64,000 bases of DNA. It comes from Luxibacter massiliensis (lineage in GTDB: Bacteria; Bacillota; Clostridia; Lachnospirales; Lachnospiraceae). The position numbers and the translations under genes were made by a program. This document shows, piece by piece, positions 32,495-41,591 of the stretch (position 1 is the first letter of the stretch; each line of letters begins with the position of its first letter). The stretch lies in assembly GCF_900604355.1 (NCBI RefSeq), contig NZ_UWOE01000001.1:992001-1056000 (forward strand), written 5' to 3'. The notes below the pieces were generated by a model that worked only from the letters and a program-made list of their open reading frames with translations, ran no database searches and was not told the origin of the DNA.

Positions 32495-33988
32495 ATGGCA
32501 TTTTATTATGAGGAACCATCCAGGACATTTAGTGAATATCTCTTAATACCGGGGTATTCTTCCGCACAATGTATACCCTCGGCGGTCAGCTTAAAGTCTC
32601 CGCTGGTCAGATATAAGAAAGGGGAGGAACCCTCCATCTCTGTGAATATCCCCATGGTATCTGCAATCATGCAGTCAGTTTCCGACGACAGGCTGGCGGT
32701 TGCCCTGGCTCAGGAGGGCGGGCTTTCCTTTATTTATGGATCCCAGGCCATTGAGAGCCAGGCTGAGATGATCCGGAAAGTGAAAAGATACCGGGCGGGG
32801 TTTGTGGTCAGTGACTCCAATGTATCCCCGGAGATGACCCTCAAGGACGTGCTCGCCATTACGGAAAAGACAGGCCATTCTACAGTGGCGGTGACACAGG
32901 ACGGGAGGCCCGGGGGGAAGCTGCTGGGGATTGTGACAAATAAAGATTACAGAGTCAGCCGTATGGGACTGGATACGAAAGTCAGCGATTTTATGACCAG
33001 GCTGGAGGATCTGGTGTATGCTTATGAGGACACTACATTGAAGGAGGCCAATGATATTATATGGGAACATAAAATCAACTGCCTTCCCCTGGTCAATAAA
33101 CGGCAGGAGCTTGTGTACCTTGTATTCAGGAAGGATTATGATACCCATAAGAAGAACGAGCATGAGCTGATAGACGGGTCAAAAAGATATATGGCCGGTG
33201 CAGGCATCAACACAAGGGATTATGAGGAGCGTGTCCCCGCTCTCTTGGAGGCAGGCGCGGATGTACTGTGCATAGACAGCTCAGAAGGGTTTTCAGAATG
33301 GCAGAAAATCACCATAGACTATATCAGGAAGAACTATGGGGACAGTGTAAAAGTGGGAGCCGGAAATGTGGTGGACGCAGAAGGGTTCAGGTTTTTGGCT
33401 GAGGCAGGCGCTGACTTTGTGAAGGTAGGGATCGGAGGCGGGGCAATCTGTATTACCCGTGAGCAAAAAGGGATTGGAAGAGGACAGGCTACAGCCTTGA
33501 TTGAGGTGGCCAGGGCCAGGGATGAGTATTTTCAGGAAACTGGTATCTATGTCCCCATTTGTTCAGACGGCGGGATTGTCCATGACTACCATATTACGCT
33601 GGCGCTTGCCATGGGCGCTGATTTTATTATGCTGGGAAGATATTTTGCAAGATTTGATGAAAGTCCGACGAAAAGAGTCAATGTCAATGGAAGTTATATG
33701 AAGGAGTACTGGGGCGAGGGGAGCGCCAGGGCAAGAAACTGGCAGAGATATGATATGGGGGGAGATAAGAAGCTGTCCTTTGAGGAGGGGGTAGATTCTT
33801 TTGTGCCCTATGCAGGGAGCCTGAAAGATAATGTGGGCCTGACTCTGAGCAAGGTAAGGTCTACCATGTGTAACTGTGGTGTCCTTACAATTCCAGAGCT
33901 GCAGAAGAAAGCGAAAATCACACTGGTGTCCTCCACAAGTATTGTTGAGGGAGGGGCCCATGACGTCCTTTTGAGGGACAAACGATAG
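32495..33988 (+). CDS. guaB: IMP dehydrogenase, divergent type
   Basis: A 497-residue protein of IMPDH length and fold. The N-terminal barrel half has IPMVSAIMQSVSDDRLAVAL, two CBS domains (~95-215) and the second half DVLCIDSSEGFSEWQKITID, KVGAGNVVDAEGF, IPVCSDGG-like ICSDGGIVHD. The catalytic loop reads GGGAICITREQKGIGRGQ, where most IMPDHs have GPGSICTTR..GxGxPQ. The cysteine and Arg are kept, but the Thr-Thr and Pro-Gln are not. Its ATG 32495 follows AAAGGAGG. It would make XMP for guanine nucleotides. A specialised or bifunctional role is possible. Confidence 0.82.
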   Translation: MAFYYEEPSRTFSEYLLIPGYSSAQCIPSAVSLKSPLVRYKKGEEPSISVNIPMVSAIMQSVSDDRLAVALAQEGGLSFIYGSQAIESQAEMIRKVKRYRAGFVVSDSNVSPEMTLKDVLAITEKTGHSTVAVTQDGRPGGKLLGIVTNKDYRVSRMGLDTKVSDFMTRLEDLVYAYEDTTLKEANDIIWEHKINCLPLVNKRQELVYLVFRKDYDTHKKNEHELIDGSKRYMAGAGINTRDYEERVPALLEAGADVLCIDSSEGFSEWQKITIDYIRKNYGDSVKVGAGNVVDAEGFRFLAEAGADFVKVGIGGGAICITREQKGIGRGQATALIEVARARDEYFQETGIYVPICSDGGIVHDYHITLALAMGADFIMLGRYFARFDESPTKRVNVNGSYMKEYWGEGSARARNWQRYDMGGDKKLSFEEGVDSFVPYAGSLKDNVGLTLSKVRSTMCNCGVLTIPELQKKAKITLVSSTSIVEGGAHDVLLRDKR

Positions 33989-33999
33989 CAGCAATGAGA

Positions 34000-34043
34000 A
34001 AAGGTATGCCGCCTAATCTTTCAGGATCTGGCGGCATGCCTTT
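34000..34043. terminator. Bidirectional terminator between guaB and desulfoferrodoxin
   Basis: Arms AAAGGTATGCCGCC and GGCGGCATGCCTTT pair with one mismatch around a 16-base loop between two convergent genes. Confidence 0.8.
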
Positions 34044-34049
34044 CTGTCC

Positions 34050-34439
34050 CTAAAATTCTGTTTTCCAGAAACCGTGGAGGTTGCAGTATGCATATGCAGC
34101 CACAGGCTTGTCATTATCTGCAAGCATAAATACAGCTTCAGGAGCCTGGTCTGATGCAAGGCAGACTCTCTGGCATCCTTTTTCGGTCTGAAGATAGACC
34201 CATTCAATACTGTGTTCCTCAGTCATTGGGTGGAAAACACTTCCCACCTTGACAGTGACTGTATTGCCATTTTGTTCAATGACCGGAAGATGTTTTTCCT
34301 GGGCGCCGTCGGAGGTGTTGGCATGAAGCTCCTCCATGGGGGCGCCGCAGCAGGAAAAGCCTCCCCTGTCCCCGCAGATTTCCTCGATAATTACATGGCA
34401 TTTAGCACATGCGTAAAAAGCTGGTTTTTTGTGTGACAT
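34050..34439 (-). CDS. dfx: Desulfoferrodoxin / superoxide reductase
   Basis: A 129-residue two-domain protein. The N-terminal desulforedoxin-like domain has FYACAKCHVIIEE and GGFSCCGAPM, four cysteines for centre I. The C-terminal domain has the superoxide reductase Fe(His)4Cys centre: EKHLPVIE, VGSVFHPMTEEHSIEW, and YAYCNLHGFW at the end. It reduces superoxide to peroxide, protecting the strict anaerobe. ATG 34439 follows GGAGG 7 bp upstream. It is convergent to guaB. Confidence 0.93.
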   Translation of the reverse strand: MSHKKPAFYACAKCHVIIEEICGDRGGFSCCGAPMEELHANTSDGAQEKHLPVIEQNGNTVTVKVGSVFHPMTEEHSIEWVYLQTEKGCQRVCLASDQAPEAVFMLADNDKPVAAYAYCNLHGFWKTEF

Positions 34440-34906
34440 AACAGAATCCTCCATTAAATTATTTCTTAAAAATGAGTTGATAATTGCTGTGCAGATGCGG
34501 CCGTACCAACTGGTTGGAATCATCCCCAGAGAGGGCAGCCGCGCTGGCACGTTGGATGATAAAATGTATTCCGAATTAGTATGGCTGAAAGAAAAAAAAT
34601 TATACCAGATTGAACATTAGTAGTTCAATCAGTGTGCCCGAAGGGGCAGGGATTTTGGGGGTGCCCTGTGGATATTCATAGGTACCTATTCTGCCGGGTT
34701 TCTGCTAATTCATATTTTGGGAATATTAACGGTTGTATAAAATACAGGAACAGGATAAAATAGAACTAAGGTGTGTTTGAGATTGTTGGAATAAATGCTC
34801 AGGCACACTCCATGTAAGGCCCGCCTGGAAGCTGCGGCACAAAGGCCTGGAATGGAGTATTTCAGAAGTATTATATGTTAAGGATCAGGAGAGGAGTTTT
34901 GACGCT
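34440..34906. other. Intergenic region with a CTTATTGAAC-type hairpin
   Basis: 467 bp between divergent genes. It contains the hairpin GATTGAAC-ATTAGTA-GTTCAATC (34608-34630), then GTGTGCCCGAAGGGGC, a relative of the dispersed repeat. The kinase start is preceded by AGGAGAGGAG. No other gene is supported. Confidence 0.6.
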
Positions 34907-36496
34907 ATGGAAACAAAAGAAATCATTGCAGAAGGAAAGACCTCGCTGGGGATTGAGTTTGGTTCTACAAGAATCAAGGCAGTGCTTGTTGACGGGGCAG
35001 GTAAAGTGTTGGCGTCCGGCAGCCATGACTGGGAAAACCAGTATGTGGACGATATCTGGACATACAGCCTGGATGCAGTCTGGACAGGCCTTCAGGACTG
35101 TTACCGTGATTTGGCGAAGGACGTAAAGAATACATATGGGGTTGTACTTGATACAATTGGCGCCATTGGGTTCAGCGGTATGATGCATGGGTATCTTCCC
35201 TTTGACAAGGACGACGAGCTGCTGGCTGAGTTCCGTACATGGAGGAACAATATTACAGGGCCTGCATCGGAGAAGCTTACGGAGGTGTTTAAGTATAATA
35301 TCCCCCAGCGCTGGAGCATTGCACATTTGTACCAGGCGATCCTGAATCAGGAGGATCATGTGAAGGATGTAGCTTTCTTTACGACTCTTGCAGGATATGT
35401 ACACTGGAAGCTGACAGGGAGAAAGGTGCTTGGGATTGGGGAGGCCTCTGGCATGTTCCCCATTGACGTGGAGAAGAAAGACTTTAACCAGAATATGATT
35501 GCACAGTTTGATGAGCTGGTGGCGGACCGAGGTTACTCTTGGAAACTGGGCAGCTTACTTCCGAAGGTGCTGACAGCAGGGGAGGATGCAGGCGTCCTCA
35601 GCGAAGAAGGCGCTAAGCTGCTTGATGTGACAGGCACGCTGAAAGCGGGAATCCCTGTCTGCCCCCCGGAAAGTGACGGCGGCACGGGTATGGTGGCCAC
35701 TAACAGTGTGGCGAAACGTACGGCCAATGTATCGGCGGGCACGTCTGTTTTTGCCATGGTTGTGTTGGAAAAGGAACTGTCCAGAGTCTATCCAGAGATA
35801 GATCTTGTCACTACACCTGCCGGGGATCTTGTGGCAATGGTACACTCAAACAACTGCACTTCTGATTTGAATGCATGGGTGAACTTATTTAAAGAATTTT
35901 CAGAGGCCATGGGTATGGAGACGGATATGAATAAGTTGTTCGGCACCCTGTATAATAAGGCTCTGGAGGGAGACCCGGACTGCGGCGGACTTTTGTCATA
36001 CTGCTATTTTTCAGGCGAGCATATTACTGGATTTGAAAAAGGCTGCCCTATGTTTGTGCGGACACCGGAAAGTAAGTTTACTCTGGCGAATTTTATGCGT
36101 TCCCACTTGTTCACCTGTTTAGGTGCGCTGAGGATGGGGATGGAGATCCTTTACGATGATGGGGTCGAACTGGATCAGATCCTGGGACACGGGGGACTTT
36201 TTAAGACGGAAGGCGTAGGGCAGAGAGTGATGGCCGCCGCAACGAAGGTACCAGTGTCCGTCATGGAGACGGCGGGAGAAGGGGGTGCCTGGGGAATCGC
36301 CCTTCTGGCTTCTTATATGAAGGATAAGGAAGAAGGGGAGCCATTGGATGCCTACCTCGCAAATAAAATATTCGCAGGAGAAAAATCTGTTACACTGAAT
36401 CCAGATGAGAGAGACATGGACGGATTTGAGAAGTTTATGGGCAGGTATAAAGCAGGACTTCCTATTGAGAGAGCGGCTGTGGATATCATGGGATAA
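34907..36496 (+). CDS. FGGY-family carbohydrate kinase
   Basis: A 529-residue kinase. The N-terminal phosphate loop is SLGIEFGSTRIKAVLVDGAG and the glycine-rich motif GFSGMMHGYLPFDKDDE follows. The C-terminal half has CPPESDGGTGMVATNSVAKR, ANVSAGTSVFAMVV, GHGGLFKTEGVGQRVMAAAT and ETAGEGGAWGIALLASY. This places it with xylulokinase/ribulokinase-like FGGY enzymes, which phosphorylate pentuloses or polyols. The exact sugar is unresolved, and no isomerase or transporter is nearby. A MATE gene follows 48 bp downstream. Confidence 0.8.
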   Translation: METKEIIAEGKTSLGIEFGSTRIKAVLVDGAGKVLASGSHDWENQYVDDIWTYSLDAVWTGLQDCYRDLAKDVKNTYGVVLDTIGAIGFSGMMHGYLPFDKDDELLAEFRTWRNNITGPASEKLTEVFKYNIPQRWSIAHLYQAILNQEDHVKDVAFFTTLAGYVHWKLTGRKVLGIGEASGMFPIDVEKKDFNQNMIAQFDELVADRGYSWKLGSLLPKVLTAGEDAGVLSEEGAKLLDVTGTLKAGIPVCPPESDGGTGMVATNSVAKRTANVSAGTSVFAMVVLEKELSRVYPEIDLVTTPAGDLVAMVHSNNCTSDLNAWVNLFKEFSEAMGMETDMNKLFGTLYNKALEGDPDCGGLLSYCYFSGEHITGFEKGCPMFVRTPESKFTLANFMRSHLFTCLGALRMGMEILYDDGVELDQILGHGGLFKTEGVGQRVMAAATKVPVSVMETAGEGGAWGIALLASYMKDKEEGEPLDAYLANKIFAGEKSVTLNPDERDMDGFEKFMGRYKAGLPIERAAVDIMG

Positions 36497-36544
36497 ACAG
36501 GCCAGGCTTATGCAATCATCAAATACATTTTATGGGAGGATGTA

Positions 36545-37885
36545 ATGAACCAGGATTTTACGGAGGGGAATATAAGAGGGGCTCTGGTTCGGTTCGCCTT
36601 GCCTATGATGGCGGGGGATTTACTGCAGCAGCTATATAATGTGGCGGATACCCTGATTGTAGGGCAGGTTTTGGGCAAGGAGGCCTTGGCGGCAGTCGGG
36701 GCCTCCTATACACTTATGACATTTCTGACCTCTATTTTGATTGGTCTTTGCATGGGGAGCGGGGTAGAGTTTTCCCTTTGTTTTGGAAAAAAAGATATGG
36801 AAGGCATGAAGAATGGAGTGTTTATGTCTTTTGTGCTGATAGGCGGGGTAACGGCGGGACTTACCCTGCTTTCTTTTGGCGGAATCGACCTGATACTGAA
36901 GTTTATGCAGGTTCCAGGAGATACATATGGACTGATGAGGGAATATTTGTGGGTGATCTTCTGGGGCATAACCGCTTCATTTTTATATAACTTCTTTGCC
37001 GCGTGGCTGCGGTCAATAGGCAATTCAGCTATACCGCTTATATTTTTGGGAATATCGGCAGTTATGAATATCGGACTGGATTTGTACTTTGTGATCGGGT
37101 TAGGTTGGGGAGTCGGCGGGGCGGCCCTGGCAACTGTAATGTCCCAGTATGCAGCGGGGATCGGGATTTGTGTATATACACTGCTGCGTTTTCCAAAGAT
37201 GAGATTGAAAAAAAGGCACTTCAGATGGAGAAAGGCTGTACTGCGGGAAATTTTTCAACTGTCTTTCCTCACGTGTATCCAGCAGTCTGTTATGAATTTT
37301 GGGATCCTCATGGTGCAGGGACTGGTGAATAGCTTTGGAACTGTGGTAATGGCGGCATTTTCTGCGGCGGTGAAGATTGATTCTTTTGCCTATATGCCCG
37401 TACAGGATTTTGGCAATGCATTTTCTACTTTTGTAGCTCAAAACCATGGTGCGGGCAAGCAGGAAAGGATACGGGACGGCATACGGAATGCGGTACAGCT
37501 CACGTTTATTTTCTGCCTGATAATTTCTCTGCTTGTGTGGATATTTGCCAGACAGCTCATGCTTTTATTTGTAAAGCCCTGGGAGACAGAAATTCTGTCA
37601 GTGGGAGTGTCGTATCTCAGGATTGAGGGGAGCTTTTACTGCCTGATAGGGTTCTTGTTTTTGTTCTATGGCTTTTACAGGGCCGTGAAGCGCCCTGGGA
37701 TGTCAGTGGTCCTTACTGTACTCTCCCTGGGGAGCCGGGTCCTGCTGGCCTATACGCTGTCAGCAGTCCCAGGAATCGGTGTGAATGGGATATGGGCGGC
37801 AGTGCCCTTGGGGTGGATGCTGGCCGATGCAGTGGGATATATATATTTGCGCCGGAGGTTTTTGGCCTGTTCTGCGGGGAGGTGA
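36545..37885 (+). CDS. MATE-family efflux protein
   Basis: A 446-residue MATE protein. The N-terminus TEGNIRGALVRFALPMMAGD continues with LLQQLYNVADTLIVGQVLGK, the family signature. About twelve hydrophobic segments follow. It starts 48 bp after the kinase with GGGAGG at about 36534. It is the second MATE gene in the window and is not a close copy of the one at 1351. Substrate unknown. Confidence 0.88.
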   Translation: MNQDFTEGNIRGALVRFALPMMAGDLLQQLYNVADTLIVGQVLGKEALAAVGASYTLMTFLTSILIGLCMGSGVEFSLCFGKKDMEGMKNGVFMSFVLIGGVTAGLTLLSFGGIDLILKFMQVPGDTYGLMREYLWVIFWGITASFLYNFFAAWLRSIGNSAIPLIFLGISAVMNIGLDLYFVIGLGWGVGGAALATVMSQYAAGIGICVYTLLRFPKMRLKKRHFRWRKAVLREIFQLSFLTCIQQSVMNFGILMVQGLVNSFGTVVMAAFSAAVKIDSFAYMPVQDFGNAFSTFVAQNHGAGKQERIRDGIRNAVQLTFIFCLIISLLVWIFARQLMLLFVKPWETEILSVGVSYLRIEGSFYCLIGFLFLFYGFYRAVKRPGMSVVLTVLSLGSRVLLAYTLSAVPGIGVNGIWAAVPLGWMLADAVGYIYLRRRFLACSAGR

Positions 37886-38140
37886 CAAAGGGGCGGCATA
37901 TGCGGCAGAAGCCTGAAAATATTGCTGAATATTTCCGGTCTCAGCCTTTTGGCTTATGATTTGAAAATATAAAGTTTTAGTTATTTTTCTTCTGCACAGC
38001 ATATAAAATATATATCTTACGCATAGTATGCGAAGTGTTACTATTTTGAAACGATTAGCGACAGACAAATTCTTAGAATATAGAAAATGTTATTATAATC
38101 ATACTTCTTTATCAATGCGCGAAAGATGAGGTTCAGAGGT

Positions 38141-38371
38141 ATGATGGATAACAATACTATAGGGAGAAATTTAAGGCGGTTAAGAAAAACGAACCGCCTG
38201 ACTCAAGAGCAGCTGGCTAAGAAACTAAACATAACAAGGCAGACTTTATCAAATTATGAGACAGGGAAAAGACTTCCTGATATTTATGGATTGATTACTG
38301 TGGCGGATATTTTCGGTGTATCGGTTGATGAAATTATAGGAAGAGACAAAAAACATTGGTTCAGGTATTAA
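38141..38371 (+). CDS. XRE-family helix-turn-helix regulator, small
   Basis: A 76-residue single-domain regulator. IGRNLRRLRKTNRLTQEQLA followed by KKLNITRQTLSNYETGKRLP is a Cro/CI helix-turn-helix. It has almost no C-terminal domain. Two adjacent ATGs (38141, 38144) and one at 38126 are in frame; AGAGG is close to 38141. It stands alone with AT-rich flanks, and no partner gene is adjacent. Confidence 0.82.
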   Translation: MMDNNTIGRNLRRLRKTNRLTQEQLAKKLNITRQTLSNYETGKRLPDIYGLITVADIFGVSVDEIIGRDKKHWFRY

Positions 38372-38627
38372 TTTGATATTTAAAACAAAGCGGCCACTGG
38401 CTTGTATAAGCAATAATCCATTTATATTTATCCGCAAATCGCTTAGATACACAGTATCTTAAATCCCATATATATTATATTAAAACTAAATGTCTCAGGG
38501 GCAGAATGTATTTTCCATATAAACCCCATGGTTTGGAATGTTCCCGGCGTAAAATTAACGGTAAAGAGAATGATTCAGAGAGTACTGCATATACTTGTGT
38601 TACAGAACAGACAGGAGATGAAAGTAT

Positions 38628-39245
38628 ATGCAGGAGATGATAGTTCAGATTATGGACCAGTTTGGCTATCTGGGGATTTGTTTTCTGATTGCTGTTGAAA
38701 ATATTTTTCCTCCCATCCCCTCTGAAGTCATATTGACTTTTGGTGGATTTATGACAACTTATACAAGGCTGACAGTGGCTGGAGTCGTGGTTTTTTCCAC
38801 ATTGGGTTCTTCTATCGGGGCGTTAGTCTTATATTGGGCGGGGACCGGCCTGACCCCGGACCGTCTTGACAGCGTGCTTAACAGCAGGCTTTGCAGGATA
38901 TTGGGGTTTGAAAAAGAGGATATTGAAAAAAGCATCCAATGGTTTGACAGGCAGGGGAAGAAGGCCGTTTTGTTTGGCAGATGTATTCCTATAATCAGGA
39001 GCCTTGTCTCCATACCGGCGGGCATGGCCCAAATCCCTCTTCCTGTATTCATGTTTTATACGGTTATAGGAAGTACTGTGTGGAATATTATCCTTGTATC
39101 ACTGGGAGCCGTTTTAGGGGCGTCCTGGGAGACAGTTCTTATCTATGTAGGAAAATACTCTGCATTTATAAAGGCGGCCCTGGTTGCGGCTGCGCTGTAC
39201 TTTGTAGTCCGGGTTGTCAGAAGAAAATTTAAAAAAGAGAGATAA
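38628..39245 (+). CDS. DedA-family membrane protein
   Basis: A 205-residue protein with the DedA/SNARE-associated pattern: LGICFLIAVENIFPPIPSEV, TLGSSIGALVLYWAG, FDRQGKKAVLFGRCIPIIRS and SIPAGMAQIPLPVFMFYTVI. These proteins flip or recycle polyprenyl phosphate or phospholipid carriers. That matches the need for carrier lipid in the surface glycan genes of this region. AGGAG precedes ATG 38628. There is a poorly conserved C-terminal basic tail. Confidence 0.85.
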   Translation: MQEMIVQIMDQFGYLGICFLIAVENIFPPIPSEVILTFGGFMTTYTRLTVAGVVVFSTLGSSIGALVLYWAGTGLTPDRLDSVLNSRLCRILGFEKEDIEKSIQWFDRQGKKAVLFGRCIPIIRSLVSIPAGMAQIPLPVFMFYTVIGSTVWNIILVSLGAVLGASWETVLIYVGKYSAFIKAALVAAALYFVVRVVRRKFKKER

Positions 39246-39629
39246 GAATGGATACCGCCTGAAGAATTTTTGTTCCATTGTAAAGGGATGTACTTTCTGT
39301 GGAATAAATCAATGGGGCCATTGCAGACAGATGGGTGATCATCTAAGGGGCAATGGCCTCATTTTATATTCAGGAAGCTTATGGAGGAGTAAGCATTTAT
39401 TTCCGCCGGGAACGGGCCAAGGGGACATGCTTATATGTCCATTTTGCGGCTGCCGCCTGGGCCTGATACCCCGATGCCTGCACCGCTGCTAGTTTGATGC
39501 CCCGTATGCCTGCATAGGGGTCTTTAACTATGCTGAAAACTGGCAGATTATCCTGAAATCAGGTGTCAGATTAAGAAATGAACGGTATTTATACTTGACT
39601 GTAAACCTGCTATATACTTTAAAATAACC
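39246..39629. other. Intergenic gap holding a REP-like element
   Basis: About 380 bp between DedA and the MerR-FtsX gene. Its centre (39403-39490) is a copy of the GGCCAAGGGGACATG palindromic family seen at 44107 and 62669, with the trailing word CCCCGATGCCTGC also found at 44173. No ribosome site precedes the short open frames here. Confidence 0.55.
39595..39625 (+). promoter_or_regulatory. Candidate MerR-type promoter of the MerR-FtsX operon
   Basis: TTGACT (39595-39600) and TAAAAT (39620-39625) are separated by 19 bp, the long spacer typical of MerR-controlled promoters. It lies about 30 bp upstream of the TTG start of a gene that begins with a MerR domain, so autoregulation is plausible. 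Confidence 0.5.
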
Positions 39630-39656
39630 ATGAAAAGCCAGGAGGGAGGTGTATGT

Positions 39657-41582
39657 TTGAATACAAAACAGGTAGAAGAGCTGACCGGCATATCCAGACA
39701 GAATATACGCTATTATGAACGGCAGGGGTTACTGGAACCGGCCAGAGAAGATAAAAATGCATACAGGGATTATTCGCAGGAGGACGTGCGCAGGCTGAAG
39801 CTGATTAAAATGCTGCGCCTGCTGGATATGCCTTTAAAGGAAATTGAAAATGTACTAAATGGGCAGGTTCCCTTAAAAGAGGCTGTTGTTATCCAGCGGG
39901 AGAGCCTGCTGGCCCAACAAAAGCAGCTTCAGGCTGCTGTGGAAGTATGTACGAGTATCTACAGGGAAAAAACAGAGAATGTAGATGTGGATACCTATCT
40001 TGGGAAAATGGAAAATATGTCCCAAAATGGAGGAGTATTTGCCAGAATTGTGGATGATTACAAGCAGGTGGCGCTGGATGAACAGAGCCGGCAGATTTCT
40101 TTCTATACGGTGCAGGCTGTAAACACACCGGGAGAATTTGAGGAAGAGCTTAAAAAATATGCGGCAAGGCAGGGGATGAAGTTTCAAATGATCAAGCCGG
40201 GGATGTACCCGGAATTTTCTTTGGACCAGATTCCTTATACTGGCGCCCGGATCCTCAAAGAGGAAGGGACAGGCCGGGCCTCTGCACAGATTGTCTGTAT
40301 CCGGGAGAGCCGCGAGGAGCTTAAAAAAGAGATATCTAAGGGAAGGCGCCAGGTATACCAGGGGGTGAATACTGTATCGGCAAATATCAGGAGGCACCGT
40401 GTAAAAAGTGCGCTCAATATAGCCGTCAGCTTTTTGACAGCCATAGTGCTAATTTTGTACATGGGAAACCTGGCGGGGGCCAAGGAACAGCTGCATAAAC
40501 TTCCAGATGCATTAAAAGTTTCCGGGCAGGTGTGGAATCTATGCGGGGAAATGAAGAATGGTTTGTTTATACAGCCACAGATGCTGGAAAAGGTATATGA
40601 GACATCCCATATTGAAGCACTGGCTGAGACAGCAGAGCTTTTGGGTGTGATTCAAGATGGGGGCGGCAAAGATGAGGAGGAGGAAAAAAATCTTCAGTTT
40701 CTTGGAGTGAACCGCCTGGACTGTATTGATGGGTTTGAGGAGGCGGCAATTACATGGGCTGATGGATGGGATTGGGAAAAGTTCCAGGAGGCGCCGGGCG
40801 TGTGTATTGTAAATAAAGATCTTGCAGATAAAAAAGGCATTGGCCAGCAGGAGAAGCTATTGTTCTCCCTGGGAAGGTATAAACAAGCATTATCGGGCGT
40901 GACCCTCCAATGGGAGCCGCTTCAGCCGGCGGAAATGGAAGTCGTGGGCGTGACAGACTTTGCAGAAGTGGACCCAGATATGATCCTCCCGGACGCCCTG
41001 CTTCCCCTTGCGTATGTAAAGGAAATCTTTGAGGAGAATGATAAAACGTATTTTGCGTCATCCCTGTCCTTCACTGTGAAGGATCCTATGGAGCTTAATG
41101 CATTAAAAGAAGAAATGAAGGAGGCAGGCTTTCAGTCTGTAATCCAAGGCTCACCTTCATCCTATATGGGCGTGGGATTGAGAATTGAGGATACGGTATT
41201 TATTGAAACAGCATTGAACCTGGAAAAGAATCTTTCTTTATTAGAAGGATTCCTGCCATTTATACTCTTGGTAACAGCTATGATAGGCTACATTGTCCCC
41301 CATCTGCTTGTCCAGGGACGCCGTGAAGAGTATGCGATTATGAGGGCCCTGGGTGCGGGCCGGAAGAAGTGCAATATTCTGCTCTTTGCGGAACACTGTC
41401 TGCTCTTTGCGGCGGGAAGTGCGGCAGGCGCTGTTATTGGGATATTATTCAAGGCAGTGGGGCCTGTTCAGGGAGCGGCCATTTGGATAATATTTATGGG
41501 CTGTTATGCTCTTGGAGCGGCGGCAGCCATATGGATGTTTGGGAAATTCAGTGTTGCGGCTGTGTTATCACACAGGGATTGA
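39657..41582 (+). CDS. MerR helix-turn-helix fused to an FtsX-type ABC transporter permease
   Basis: A single open frame of 641 codons. Residues 1-68 are a MerR winged helix: NTKQVEELTGISRQNIRYYE, RQGLL, YRDYSQEDVRRLKLIKML, with the following dimerisation coil (about 70-105). A soluble region (about 110-245) follows and then one transmembrane helix (about 251-273). A large extracytoplasmic domain (about 275-530) and an FtsX C-terminal domain end the protein, with FLPFILLVTAMIGYIVPHLL, RREEYAIMRALGAGRKK and two more helices. TTG 39657 is 5 bp after AGGAGGGAGGTG; ATG 39630 is in frame but overlaps that site. The MerR domain is cytoplasmic, as topology requires. The ATPase and second permease genes follow within 11 bp. 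Confidence 0.88.
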   Translation: MNTKQVEELTGISRQNIRYYERQGLLEPAREDKNAYRDYSQEDVRRLKLIKMLRLLDMPLKEIENVLNGQVPLKEAVVIQRESLLAQQKQLQAAVEVCTSIYREKTENVDVDTYLGKMENMSQNGGVFARIVDDYKQVALDEQSRQISFYTVQAVNTPGEFEEELKKYAARQGMKFQMIKPGMYPEFSLDQIPYTGARILKEEGTGRASAQIVCIRESREELKKEISKGRRQVYQGVNTVSANIRRHRVKSALNIAVSFLTAIVLILYMGNLAGAKEQLHKLPDALKVSGQVWNLCGEMKNGLFIQPQMLEKVYETSHIEALAETAELLGVIQDGGGKDEEEEKNLQFLGVNRLDCIDGFEEAAITWADGWDWEKFQEAPGVCIVNKDLADKKGIGQQEKLLFSLGRYKQALSGVTLQWEPLQPAEMEVVGVTDFAEVDPDMILPDALLPLAYVKEIFEENDKTYFASSLSFTVKDPMELNALKEEMKEAGFQSVIQGSPSSYMGVGLRIEDTVFIETALNLEKNLSLLEGFLPFILLVTAMIGYIVPHLLVQGRREEYAIMRALGAGRKKCNILLFAEHCLLFAAGSAAGAVIGILFKAVGPVQGAAIWIIFMGCYALGAAAAIWMFGKFSVAAVLSHRD

Positions 41583-41591
41583 GAGGCATAT

